In this document: positions 17,975 to 25,895 of the stretch, in pieces
Numbering within the stretch: the stretch's first letter is position 1
Layout: every line of letters starts with the position of its first letter
Assembly (NCBI RefSeq): GCF_014647495.1
Contig: NZ_BMPH01000012.1
Location: 1 to 64,000, forward strand
DNA: 64,000 bases
Reading direction: 5' to 3'
Source: Glutamicibacter protophormiae
Lineage (GTDB): Bacteria; Actinomycetota; Actinomycetes; Actinomycetales; Micrococcaceae
Program-made: the position numbers and the translations under genes
The notes under the pieces: model-generated
Databases searched by the model: none
Told to the model about the DNA's origin: nothing
What the model saw: only the letters and a program-made list of their open reading frames with translations

Positions 17975-18928
17975 GTGCACTATTGGAAGGGCCTGGACGC
18001 AGTCCCCACAGACGTGGCTCCCACCGTTGTGACCATTGGCAACTTCGACGGGGTCCATCTGGGGCACTGCGAAGTCCTGGACGCCGTCGTTTCACTGGCG
18101 AAGCAGCGTGCGGCCAAATCGGTGGCCATCACCTTTGAACCCCACCCGGCACTGGTGCACCGCCCGGACAGCGCGCCGGAACTGATCATGGGTCTTGCCG
18201 ACCGCGTGGACACCCTGGCCAGCGTGGGCCTGGATGCGGTCCTGATGATCCACTACACCCTGGAATTCGCAGACCAGAGCGCCGAAGAGTTCGTGAAGTC
18301 CATCATCGTGGACACGCTGCACGCCACTGCCGTCGTGGTGGGCCATGACGTGCGCTTCGGCCGCAACAACTCCGGCGACTTCGAATACATGCAGGAACTG
18401 GGCCGGACGTACGGTTTCGACGTCATCGGCGTGGACGACGTGGGCGACAAGCGCCGCCTGTCCTCCACCTGGGTGCGCGAAGAGCTGGCCGCCGGCAATG
18501 TCGAAGCCGCCGCTTCGATCCTCGGCCGCCCGCACCGCATGCGCGGCGAAGTGGTCCACGGGGCCGCCCGGGGACGGGAACTCGGCTTCCCCACCGCGAA
18601 CCTGTCCGCGGATGCTTCGGGCATCATTCCGGCCGACGGCGTCTATGCCGGCTGGCTGGTCGACGAGGCCGACGTGCGCTGGCCCGCCGCCATTTCGGTG
18701 GGTTCCAACCCGACCTTCGACGGCATCTCCCGCGTCGTGGAGGCCCATGTCATGGACCGTCCGGACGAGGGAGTCGAGGACTTCGACCTCTACGGCCAGC
18801 AGGTCGTCATCGAGTTCGTCTCCCACCTTCGTCCGATGGTCGCCTACCGCGGCATCGAGGCCTTGATCGACCAGATGGCCGAAGACGTCGAGCAGGCCCG
18901 CTCGGTTTTGGCCCTGGAGCAGCACTAG
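17975..18928 (+). CDS. ribF: Bifunctional riboflavin kinase/FAD synthetase
   Basis: RibF phosphorylates riboflavin to FMN and adenylylates FMN to FAD. The 317-residue protein has the N-terminal FAD synthetase domain (VVTIGNFDGVHLGH with the nucleotide-binding motif, then SSTWVREELAAGNV) and a C-terminal riboflavin kinase domain (RGRELGFPTANL, later VGSNPTFDG). The GTG at 17975 has AAAGGAG 7 bases upstream. The truB-ribF-rpsO neighbourhood is standard. It supplies cofactor for many flavoproteins in this window, though no FMN riboswitch was seen upstream. Confidence 0.96.
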   Translation: MHYWKGLDAVPTDVAPTVVTIGNFDGVHLGHCEVLDAVVSLAKQRAAKSVAITFEPHPALVHRPDSAPELIMGLADRVDTLASVGLDAVLMIHYTLEFADQSAEEFVKSIIVDTLHATAVVVGHDVRFGRNNSGDFEYMQELGRTYGFDVIGVDDVGDKRRLSSTWVREELAAGNVEAAASILGRPHRMRGEVVHGAARGRELGFPTANLSADASGIIPADGVYAGWLVDEADVRWPAAISVGSNPTFDGISRVVEAHVMDRPDEGVEDFDLYGQQVVIEFVSHLRPMVAYRGIEALIDQMAEDVEQARSVLALEQH

Positions 18929-18933
18929 GCTCG

Positions 18934-19719
18934 ATGGCTGAAATTCCTTCCCTGCCGCAGCGCGCCTTCACCGTCGATGCTGCGCGGCGCACCGAGCTGG
19001 CCTCCGCCTTCCAGAGCGGGGCGGACAGCTACGACAAGATCCGCCCGTCCTATCCGCCGCAGGCGCTGGACTTCGCGCTGCAGGCGCGGCCGCGAACCGC
19101 GGTGGACATCGGCTGCGGCTCCGGCATCTTCACCGAGCAGCTCGCGTCCCGCGGACTGGAAGTCAGCGCGGTCGACCCCTCGGCCGACATGCTCCGGGTG
19201 CTGGCCGAGCGCCTGCCGCAGGTGGCGCGCACCTGCGCGGCGGGAGAGGACACCGGGTTGCCGGAGAACGCTTTCGACCTGGTCAGCTATGCGCAGGCCT
19301 GGCACTGGGTGGACCATGCCAAGGCCAGCGCGGAAGCCGCGCGGCTGCTGCGCAACGACGGCTGGCTGACGCTGCTGTGGAACCAGCTGGACGTCACCAT
19401 TCCCTGGGTGCATCGGCTGGCGCGGATCATGCATGCCGGCGACGTCCACCGCCCAGAGCTGGAGCCGCCCCTCGGCACCCAGTTCGAAAAGCCCGAACAC
19501 GGCATCTGGCATTGGTCCATGGAGCTCGACTTCGCAGAGATCATCGAACTGACCAAATCCCGCAGCTACTATCGCCGATCAAGCGAGAACACTCGAACCA
19601 AGGTGGAGGGAAACCTCGCCTGGTACTGGCTGGATCATCTGGGCCACGCGGCCGGGGACAAGGTCCAGGTGCCCTATCTCACGCATGCCTGGAGGGCGCG
19701 CCGGCGCACCCGTCGATGA
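18934..19719 (+). CDS. Class I SAM-dependent methyltransferase
   Basis: This 261-residue protein contains the SAM-binding motif VDIGCGSGIFTEQLA (about 50-64), the acidic residue of motif II in VSAVDPS, and the SYAQAWHWVD segment seen in the Methyltransf_11 group. It starts 5 bp after ribF and is probably co-transcribed. The substrate is unknown. The extreme C-terminus (RARRRTRR) is basic. It separates ribF from rpsO, which are usually adjacent in relatives. Confidence 0.85.
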   Translation: MAEIPSLPQRAFTVDAARRTELASAFQSGADSYDKIRPSYPPQALDFALQARPRTAVDIGCGSGIFTEQLASRGLEVSAVDPSADMLRVLAERLPQVARTCAAGEDTGLPENAFDLVSYAQAWHWVDHAKASAEAARLLRNDGWLTLLWNQLDVTIPWVHRLARIMHAGDVHRPELEPPLGTQFEKPEHGIWHWSMELDFAEIIELTKSRSYYRRSSENTRTKVEGNLAWYWLDHLGHAAGDKVQVPYLTHAWRARRRTRR

Positions 19720-19767
19720 TATGATTGTTGACGGCCTTCGCTGCAGTCCGCGGTTGCGAGATGCCAC

Positions 19768-19788
19768 CGCGAGCGTTTGACGCTCGCG
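19768..19788 (+). promoter_or_regulatory. Hairpin in the rpsO leader
   Basis: CGCGAGCGT (19768-19776) pairs perfectly with ACGCTCGCG (19780-19788) with a TTG loop, 36 bases before the rpsO ATG. S15 controls its own leader in several bacteria, so this is a candidate autoregulatory structure. Confidence 0.5.
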
Positions 19789-19824
19789 TCTGAATGAAAC
19801 GCGGTCCAACTCTAGGAGTTTGTT

Positions 19825-20094
19825 ATGGCACTGGATGCCGCAATCAAGAACGAGATCATCAAGGCTTACGCCACCCACGAGGGTGACACCGGTTCGCCTG
19901 AGGTTCAGATCGCCGTCATGTCCCGTCGTATTTCGGACCTGACCGAGCACCTGAAGATGCACAAGCATGACCACCACACCCGCCGTGGCCTGATGGCCCT
20001 GGTTGGTCGTCGTCGTCGTATGCTCGGCTACCTCAAGAACACCGACATCGAGCGCTACCGCGCGCTGATCGAGCGTCTGGGCCTGCGCAAGTAG
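19825..20094 (+). CDS. rpsO: 30S ribosomal protein S15
   Basis: S15 binds the central domain of 16S rRNA early in 30S assembly. The 89-residue product is full length and strongly conserved ([59 protein letters not shown]). The ATG is preceded by CTAGGAGTTTGTT. It has its own leader and a strong terminator. pnp, which usually follows rpsO, is about 25 kb downstream in this genome. Confidence 0.98.
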   Translation: MALDAAIKNEIIKAYATHEGDTGSPEVQIAVMSRRISDLTEHLKMHKHDHHTRRGLMALVGRRRRMLGYLKNTDIERYRALIERLGLRK

Positions 20095-20112
20095 TCTCCG
20101 GCTGTTCAGCCG

Positions 20113-20147
20113 AAACCCCCGGTTCCTTCTGGAACCGGGGGTTTTCG
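20113..20147 (+). terminator. rpsO terminator
   Basis: A perfect 14-bp stem (20113-20126 with 20131-20144) with a TTCT loop ends in a T-run. It is a classic intrinsic terminator 18 bases after the rpsO stop. Confidence 0.9.
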
Positions 20148-20167
20148 CATCCCAAGGGAACCTCCGG

Positions 20168-20908
20168 CTACTCGGCGGGCTGGGCTGCGGTTTCAGCCGC
20201 GGCTTGGGCCTGCGCAGCGGCCTTCTCCTGATGGATCGCCTCGGCCAGGAGCTTCTCCATTTCCTTGGCCACGCCGCCGGCGGAGGCAGGGTTCTGCCCC
20301 GTCACGAGCCGGTCGGAGACCTGCACATTCTCCTCGAAGTCGTCCGCTGCCAAGTGGGTGGCTCCCTGCTCTTCCAAGCGGTCCGCCAGCAGGAACGGGA
20401 CGATCTTTTCCTTGCCCACCGCGACTTCTTCGGAATTCGTGAAGGCGGCGACCTGTTTGCCCGTCAATAGCTTCATCCCGTGGTCGAGTTCCACATCAAG
20501 CAGCCCGGCCGGGCCGTGGCAGACCGCGCCAACGATGCCGCCCTTGAGGTAGATGCTGGAAATCAGCGACTGCAGGCCTTCGTTGTCCGGGAAGTCCCAC
20601 ATGGTGCCGTGCCCGCCGACGAGGTAAACCGCGTCATACTGTTCCGGGTCGATGACTTCAACCCTGGCGGTGTTGTAGAGGCCCGCCCGGGTCGTCTCAT
20701 CCTGGGTAAACGCCACCTGGATCGGGTCGGAAGAATCTACGGTGTCCTGTGGCGGCTGGCCTCCCTTGATGGAGGCGAAATCCACGAAATGCCCTGAGTC
20801 GCGGAAGACTTTCCACGGATGGGCTGCTTCGGCGACGTTGTAGCCGGTTGGCTCTCCAGTGTCGCCGAGTTCAGAAACGCTGGTAAGGACCATGAGGATT
20901 TTCTTCAA
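20168..20908 (-). CDS. DJ-1/PfpI family protein, Hsp31-like
   Basis: This 246-residue protein has the class I glutamine-amidotransferase-like fold. Its nucleophilic elbow is AVCHGPAG with Cys130 and His131, and YDAVYLVGGHGTMWDF precedes it, as in Hsp31/glyoxalase III proteins. An acidic residue in GEPTGYNVAEAAHPW (Glu19) fits the catalytic set. Such proteins act as glutathione-independent glyoxalases or deglycases. The TTG start is chosen because AAAGGAG lies 6 bases upstream. The Ala/Gln-rich tail is about 20 residues. Two TGATCA-N7-TGATCA dyads lie 127-208 bp upstream and may control it. Confidence 0.87.
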   Translation of the reverse strand: MKKILMVLTSVSELGDTGEPTGYNVAEAAHPWKVFRDSGHFVDFASIKGGQPPQDTVDSSDPIQVAFTQDETTRAGLYNTARVEVIDPEQYDAVYLVGGHGTMWDFPDNEGLQSLISSIYLKGGIVGAVCHGPAGLLDVELDHGMKLLTGKQVAAFTNSEEVAVGKEKIVPFLLADRLEEQGATHLAADDFEENVQVSDRLVTGQNPASAGGVAKEMEKLLAEAIHQEKAAAQAQAAAETAAQPAE

Positions 20909-21034
20909 GGTGTACTCCTTTCGCTTTCGTGCTTCCAGCCTTGTAGATGGAAACGGAGGGTTCAAGGAAATGGAGGGACTTGCCAGTTAGGGCATTGGGC
21001 TTGATGGCCTATGCCCAGGGTTCGTGCCTGAAGC

Positions 21035-21053
21035 TGATCAAAAAATTTGATCA
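21035..21053. promoter_or_regulatory. Candidate operator 1: TGATCA-N7-TGATCA
   Basis: TGATCA (21035-21040) recurs at 21048-21053 with an A/T-only 7-bp spacer, forming a near-palindrome. A second copy begins exactly 63 bp further on. The site lies between the divergent DJ-1/PfpI and DUF2127 genes. Confidence 0.6.
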
Positions 21054-21097
21054 GGAATTCCGCTCAGGAACTTCGTCCGAAACCAGTGGCGGGAATC

Positions 21098-21116
21098 TGA
21101 TCAAAAAAATTGATCA
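21098..21116. promoter_or_regulatory. Candidate operator 2: TGATCA-N7-TGATCA
   Basis: This second copy (TGATCA at 21098-21103 and 21111-21116) has the same 7-bp A/T spacer length. The 63-bp offset from the first is six helical turns, so a bound protein pair would face the same side of the DNA. Confidence 0.6.
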
Positions 21117-21274
21117 AAAAAACGGTTCACCCGATGATTGGGCCGGGATCCTAGGTCGGGGAAATGCTCCAGCCTCGAAAATGCTCGGATTCGACGGACT
21201 CCGGGGGCGGATGTGCAAGAATCCGATTCATTGACGGTGCAGGAAACTGCGTGGGAGATGAGAGGGGCGTGGGA

Positions 21275-21796
21275 ATGGCCGGACGACACCAGCGGCGTCC
21301 GCCGCTTCTCGAATGGATCTTTCGGGTCGCCCTGTTGTTCAAGGGACTCGACGGTATCTTGGAGATCGTCGGCGGCGTGCTGTTCCTCTTGTTCAATCCC
21401 GGCCAGCTGGATTCACTGGCCAAGATGCTCACGCAGCATGAGCTGTCTAAGGACCCGGGGGATCTGATCGCAAACCTGTTGCTGCATGCCAGCGGTTCGC
21501 TCACCGTTTCCGGATCTTGGTTCGCAGCCGCCTATCTTCTGCTCCACGGGGTGGTCAAAGTAGTCCTGGTGTGGGCGGTGCTGCTCGACAAGCTGTGGGC
21601 TTATCCGTGGATGCTCGGGTTCCTGGCGATCTTCATCGGTTACCAGGCCTACACCCTTTTTGCCGGCTTCAGCGCATGGATGCTGCTGCTGACGTTGTTC
21701 GACGTGTTCATCCTCTGGCTCACGTTACGCGAGTATCGGATCAAGCGCCGTCGAGGCCCGGAGAGCCCGGGACCAAGTGCTGAGCTGGTTCCCTGA
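21275..21796 (+). CDS. DUF2127 family membrane protein
   Basis: This 173-residue protein has four hydrophobic segments and the family features of DUF2127: PLLEWIFRVALLFKGLDGIL at the start, HGVVKVVLVWAVLLDKLWAY in the middle and a terminal LREYRIKRRR. The ATG at 21275 has AGAGGGG 7 bases upstream; a GTG two codons earlier is also possible. It is divergent from the DJ-1/PfpI gene. Function of the family is unknown. Confidence 0.82.
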   Translation: MAGRHQRRPPLLEWIFRVALLFKGLDGILEIVGGVLFLLFNPGQLDSLAKMLTQHELSKDPGDLIANLLLHASGSLTVSGSWFAAAYLLLHGVVKVVLVWAVLLDKLWAYPWMLGFLAIFIGYQAYTLFAGFSAWMLLLTLFDVFILWLTLREYRIKRRRGPESPGPSAELVP

Positions 21797-21853
21797 CACC
21801 GGCGCAATTTTGTCATACGGAAGTTAACTTTCGTTTTAGTTTGGGTGTGCCGT

Positions 21854-21859
21854 TAGGCT
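21854..21859 (+). promoter_or_regulatory. Candidate -10 of the aminotransferase gene
   Basis: TAGGCT lies 43 bases upstream of the ATG at 21903. The same hexamer serves as the candidate -10 at 28248, 43351 and 44816. No clear -35 is seen. Confidence 0.4.
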
Positions 21860-21902
21860 TGAGGCACGTTCGAGCTTCACCGTGTCAAGAAAGCGAGCCG
21901 TC

Positions 21903-23000
21903 ATGACCCAGCCAGTTCTCCAGCGCCAACTTTTCGGTCCTGGTCCCAGCAACCCGTATCCGGAAGCCACCGCGGCACTGGGCCTGCCGCTACTCGGACA
22001 TCTTGATCCGGCATTCATTGCCCGCATGGACCGGGTCTGCGATTCGCTGCGCATCCTGTGGGGAACCTCCAATGCCCGCACCCTGCCGCTGAGCGCTACC
22101 GGATCCGCCGGCATGGAAGCCGCGTTCGTCAACACCATCAACCCGGGCGATGTAGCAGTGATCGCCGTCAACGGCTTGTTCGGCGAGCGCATGTGCGAGG
22201 TGGCCTCGCGCGTGGGCGCCGAGGTAGTCCGCGTGGACCACGACTACGGAACCCCGGTCGACGCGCAGCGCGTGGCGGAGGCCCACCCGAATCCAACCGT
22301 CATTGCGGCAGTCCACGCAGAGACCAGTACCGGTGTGCTGTCCGACATTGCCGCGCTGGGTGCGATCAAGGGCGACGCCCTGCTGATCACCGACGCGGTG
22401 ACCTCCATCGGAGGCATGCCGGTGCAGGCCGACGACTGGGGTATCGACGTGGGCTACGCCGGCACCCAGAAGTGCATCGGCGTGGCTCCGGGTCTGGCGC
22501 CTTTCACGATTTCGGACCGCGCCTTCGAGCGACGCGTGCAGAAGCCGCAGTCCTGGTATCTGGACCTCGGCCTGCTGGGCGGGTACACCACCGGTTCCAC
22601 CGGCGGCGGCCGCACCTACCACCACACGGCCCCGGTGGCCATGGTCGCATCGCTGGAAGCAGGGCTGGACCGCATCCTCAGCGAAGGCCTTGATTCGGTC
22701 ACCGCGCGCCACCAGTCCGCCGGCACCGCCCTGCAGGACGGCCTGCAGGAAATGGGGCTGGAACTGTTCGCGGCCGAGGGCTACCGCCTGCCGCAGCTGA
22801 CTACCGTCAAGGTCCCGGAGCACGTGGACTCCGCCAAGGTCCGCGGCTACCTTCTGGAGCGATTCAACATCGAGATCGGCGGCGGCGTGGGACAGTACGC
22901 CAACACCGTGTGGCGCATCGGCCTGATGGGCCCCAACGCCAACCCCGCCTCCGTGGCGCTGCTGCTGGCAGCACTGAAGGAAGCGATCGACAAGGCGTAG
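21903..23000 (+). CDS. Class V aminotransferase (alanine-glyoxylate type)
   Basis: This 365-residue PLP enzyme has the fold-type I features of the AGXT/serine-glyoxylate group: LFGPGPSNPYPE at the start, SATGSAGMEAAF phosphate-binding region, TDAVTSIGGMPV with the PLP-contacting Asp, and AGTQKCIGVAPG with Lys190 as the Schiff-base lysine. A typical C-terminal GGGVGQYANTVWRIGLMG follows. It stands alone between DUF2127 and a convergent S66 peptidase. Likely transamination of glyoxylate with alanine or serine; substrate assignment is inference. Start choice 21903 gives the usual N-terminus. Confidence 0.92.
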   Translation: MTQPVLQRQLFGPGPSNPYPEATAALGLPLLGHLDPAFIARMDRVCDSLRILWGTSNARTLPLSATGSAGMEAAFVNTINPGDVAVIAVNGLFGERMCEVASRVGAEVVRVDHDYGTPVDAQRVAEAHPNPTVIAAVHAETSTGVLSDIAALGAIKGDALLITDAVTSIGGMPVQADDWGIDVGYAGTQKCIGVAPGLAPFTISDRAFERRVQKPQSWYLDLGLLGGYTTGSTGGGRTYHHTAPVAMVASLEAGLDRILSEGLDSVTARHQSAGTALQDGLQEMGLELFAAEGYRLPQLTTVKVPEHVDSAKVRGYLLERFNIEIGGGVGQYANTVWRIGLMGPNANPASVALLLAALKEAIDKA

Positions 23001-23042
23001 CTGCAACGCCGCCTTGCCGCGGCAATCACGCACAAGATGCTG

Positions 23043-23086
23043 ACGGGCCGGCGCTCGCCGAAGGAATTCGGTGGGTGCCGGCCCGT
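23043..23086. terminator. Bidirectional terminator
   Basis: ACGGGCCGGC (23043-23052) pairs with GCCGGCCCGT (23077-23086) between convergent genes, the aminotransferase (plus) and the S66 peptidase (minus). Confidence 0.65.
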
Positions 23087-23106
23087 TGCGCCTTTCCGGC
23101 TGGAAA

Positions 23107-24126
23107 TCAGCCAGCAAGGCCCTCTGGCTCATGCGCGAAGTCCAGCCGGACGCTGCCGCCGGTGGTATCCAGTGCCGCCCAGCCTCCGATGGGCAATGTG
23201 AACATCGGGCTGGTATGCCCGAAATCCAGATTGGCGACAACCGGCACGGTGGACAGCATCGGATGCTTGGCGAGGACCTGTTCCAACAGCGAGCGGGTGA
23301 TCTTGGATTCGAGCTGGAACCTGCCGAGGGCCAGGCCCCGGATCCTGGAAGCCGCCGGCATTTGCAGCAGCGAGGCGAGGTTTCGCGCGAATTCATCGAC
23401 GTCCGCGGCGCAGTCGTCTTCGAGGAACAGGAACGCGCCAGCCAGCTGGGGCAGCAGCTCGCCGCCCTGCAGCAGCCGCAGGGTCCCGAGATTTCCGCCG
23501 ACGACCCGGCCGGCCGCCTGCCCGGGATTCAGTACCCATGGGCCGTCGGTGTCATGCACGGTGCGGCGGTCCTGGTCCATGAACCACAGATCGTCGGTGA
23601 ACTGGGCGGCATGCTCAATGGACCACGAGAGTTCGTGGGTGGCCTGCCGGAACCACCATCCGGTGGGTTCGAAATGGTCCCGCATCCCGAAGGATGACCA
23701 ATGGGCGCCGACATAGGTGATCAGCCCGGTCTTCGCATAGATGGCGTTGGCCAGGACGGTGAAGTCCGAGTACCCGCAGAAGACCTTTGGGTTGGCGGCG
23801 ATCAGCTCCCAATCCAGGTAGGGCAGCAGCTCGTTGGCGTTGAATCCGCCGATGACGCTGATGATCCCGTCGACTCCCGGATCCGCGAACGCGGCGTGCA
23901 GGTCCGCCAGCCGGGAGGCAATGGGGGAGCTGTCGAAGTCGTCCAGCTCATCCACGTGCTCGCCGAATTGCAGCTGCAGGCCCATGCCGGCAAAGCGTTC
24001 GTTGATCCATTGCGTGTTGTCGTGTTCCATCACATAGGCACGCGAGCAGGACGGGGCGATGGCCCGCAGGGTGGCTCCGGGGACAAGCCTGCGGGCGATC
24101 TGCGGTGGCGGGGTCGAGGCTGTCAT
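23107..24126 (-). CDS. S66 family peptidase (LD-carboxypeptidase/MccF-like)
   Basis: This 339-residue protein has the S66 serine-peptidase triad Ser120 (CGYSDFT), Glu236 (FLFLEDD) and His304 (LDFGHTSPM). LRAIAPSCSRA and ISVIGGFNANELLPYLDW are also typical. The MccF branch cleaves microcin C-type and other aminoacyl-nucleotides, while LdcA recycles murein tetrapeptides; the sequence looks closer to the MccF side (GFNANELL, GYSDFTVL), an inference. The start lies 6 bases from a TAGGAT hexamer with no clear RBS, suggesting a leaderless transcript. Confidence 0.88.
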   Translation of the reverse strand: MTASTPPPQIARRLVPGATLRAIAPSCSRAYVMEHDNTQWINERFAGMGLQLQFGEHVDELDDFDSSPIASRLADLHAAFADPGVDGIISVIGGFNANELLPYLDWELIAANPKVFCGYSDFTVLANAIYAKTGLITYVGAHWSSFGMRDHFEPTGWWFRQATHELSWSIEHAAQFTDDLWFMDQDRRTVHDTDGPWVLNPGQAAGRVVGGNLGTLRLLQGGELLPQLAGAFLFLEDDCAADVDEFARNLASLLQMPAASRIRGLALGRFQLESKITRSLLEQVLAKHPMLSTVPVVANLDFGHTSPMFTLPIGGWAALDTTGGSVRLDFAHEPEGLAG

Positions 24127-24138
24127 TTTCCCATCCTA
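24124..24138 (-). promoter_or_regulatory. Candidate leaderless -10 of the S66 peptidase gene
   Basis: On the minus strand TAGGAT (24138-24133) is followed by GGGAAA and the ATG, leaving 6 bases between -10 and start. Confidence 0.45.
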
Positions 24139-24408
24139 GGCCTGCAGCCGGCCGGACTGGGTGCTGCGAAGACCGGGAAGGCAGTTTCCGGCGGGGCGTC
24201 ATGGGACGGGGAAAGGACCTCGACCGGCTGCCAGCCGCAGGTCCGCCGGGGGAGCCCGGGACAACGCGCTGGAGCTGAACGAGCTCTGCCAGGTCCCGGG
24301 GCTTGGTGCAATTGATGGAAAATCCGAGTGAACTCTCTTATCAAGCGACGATTTGTTGGGTAGTCTCGGCATCATCATCCGCAGTGGCATGAGAAAGCAG
24401 GCAAAACA

Positions 24409-24849
24409 GTGAAAGCCCTTTTCGATTTCGACTTCAGGAAATTCATTACCCCGTCGATCATCAAGATCGTCTACATCTTGATTATGGTGTTGCTCGTCAT
24501 CGGCTACCTCGTGTTCGTGATCGCCAGTTTCAGGGCCAATGGCGCCCTTGGATTCACGGTGCTGATCTTGGTCGGTCCGCTGTTCGTTCTCATCTATCTG
24601 GTGCTGGCGCGTGCAGGGCTTGAATCCCTGATCGCACAGATCCGCACCGCAGAAAACACCGCCGAGCTGGTTCGCCTGGCAGGCGGCACTCCACCAAGCG
24701 AGCAGGGTTCGTTCCAGATCAATCCGGCCCCGCCATCGGGACCGGCCGCTCCGCGAATGCCGAATCCAGGGCCTTCCGCACCCCGGCCTCCGGCGGGGCC
24801 GACTACTGAGGGCGGTCCCTCAGCGCCACCGAACCCGTACAAGCAGTAG
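24409..24849 (+). CDS. DUF4282 domain membrane protein
   Basis: This 146-residue protein begins with FDFDFRKFITPSIIKIVYIL, the hallmark of DUF4282. It has two helices (about 17-40 and 49-66) and a cytoplasmic-looking LESLIAQIRTAENT segment. The C-terminal 60 residues are Pro-rich and disordered (many PGPSAP/PPAGP units). A candidate -10 TAGTCT lies at 24361-24366. Function of the family is unknown; the Pro-rich tail may be a protein-binding platform. Confidence 0.87.
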   Translation: MKALFDFDFRKFITPSIIKIVYILIMVLLVIGYLVFVIASFRANGALGFTVLILVGPLFVLIYLVLARAGLESLIAQIRTAENTAELVRLAGGTPPSEQGSFQINPAPPSGPAAPRMPNPGPSAPRPPAGPTTEGGPSAPPNPYKQ

Positions 24850-24863
24850 ACGGCAGGGCCCAA

Positions 24864-24900
24864 CCACCGCCCCGGGCCAGTTGACGGCCCGGGGCGGTGG
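24864..24900 (+). terminator. Terminator after the DUF4282 gene
   Basis: A perfect 15-bp GC-rich stem (24864-24878 with 24886-24900) and a 7-base loop lie 15 bases past the stop. No long U-tract. Confidence 0.75.
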
Positions 24901-25063
24901 TGTACGCAGGTGCCTTCGCCAGAGGGCATTGCACTCTCCTGCGGGTCCTGCGCGGCCGATGGAATCGCGTCGGCTGGCGGGCAGACGGCTGGCAGCGTTT
25001 GGGTTATGATCTAAGACACTGGGCGCGGCCCCGCGATGCCGTGCGTCTTAGCGAGGAGGCGTG

Positions 25064-25807
25064 GTGTCACAGCCTACGTTGATCGGCTCGGTACAAAAGG
25101 CACTGAGGTTGTTGGAGGCGGTGGCTTCAAGCAGCACGATCGTGCCTGCCAAGAAATTGGCCCGGCTCACCGATCTGCCGCTTCCCACGACCTACCACCT
25201 CCTGCGTACCCTGGAATTCGAAGGCTACCTGTGCAAGGTGGACGGAGGATACCTGCTTGGCACGGCGGCAGTCGCCAGAACCCGGCCAGCGCGGCAGGAG
25301 CTCCTTGCGCGCGTCCGGCCCGTCCTGCGCTCCTTGAGCGAAGAATTGGGCGGCGCCACCTATCTGGCGGCATTCGAGGAGGGGGAGATCCGCCTGGTCG
25401 CGATTGCCGAGGAATCAGAGGCCCAGCGTGTAGACCTGTGGGTGGGGGTTCACGAGTCCGCCCATGCGACGGCGTTCGGCAAGGCAATCCTGGCCGGCAT
25501 GGATCCAGCGCAACGCGATGACTACCTCAGCAGGCATGACCTGTACGATCTCACCCCGCACACGATCACGAGCAAGGCAGACCTCGCCCGCAGCCTGGCC
25601 AGCGGCGTCACGGTCTGGAGCGATGCAGAGGAATATCTGCTGGGTGTATCCTGCCTGGCGGTCCCGATTCCCAGCGAGGATTTGCTCGGGGCGGTTGCCG
25701 TGTCCCTGCCCTCGCGCCGAGCGGTTGCGGAGTCCGACGTGCAGAGCCTGCAACGGGCTGCACGCCGTCTGGGGGCATCGATGAGCAACGGGCTTATCAC
25801 TATCTGA
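25064..25807 (+). CDS. IclR family transcriptional regulator
   Basis: This 247-residue regulator has an N-terminal winged helix (IGSVQKALRLLEAVAS, LPLPTTYHLLRTLEFEGYL) and a C-terminal IclR effector domain with VHESAHATAFGKAILAGM, EEYLLGVSCLAVPI and LGAVAVSLPSRR. GTG at 25064 was taken over GTG at 25061 because AGGAGG ends at 25059. It is followed after 88 bp by the E1-alpha/E1-beta/lipoyl genes in the same orientation and is their likely regulator. The effector is unknown. Confidence 0.9.
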   Translation: MSQPTLIGSVQKALRLLEAVASSSTIVPAKKLARLTDLPLPTTYHLLRTLEFEGYLCKVDGGYLLGTAAVARTRPARQELLARVRPVLRSLSEELGGATYLAAFEEGEIRLVAIAEESEAQRVDLWVGVHESAHATAFGKAILAGMDPAQRDDYLSRHDLYDLTPHTITSKADLARSLASGVTVWSDAEEYLLGVSCLAVPIPSEDLLGAVAVSLPSRRAVAESDVQSLQRAARRLGASMSNGLITI

Positions 25808-25851
25808 AATCCCCGCCCTTGAAGCGCCGAAGCGACTGGGCCCATCATGAA

Positions 25852-25895
25852 CTCCTAGGCAACGGGAGGAACGCTCCTAGGCAACGGGAGGAACG
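25852..25895 (+). repeat. Perfect 22-bp tandem duplication carrying the E1-alpha RBS
   Basis: A 22-bp unit starting CTCCTAGGCAACGGGAGG and ending AACG occurs at 25852-25873 and again at 25874-25895 with no mismatch. The second copy abuts the ATG at 25896 so that GGGAGG is correctly spaced. The first copy provides a spare Shine-Dalgarno sequence with no start. Confidence 0.95.
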
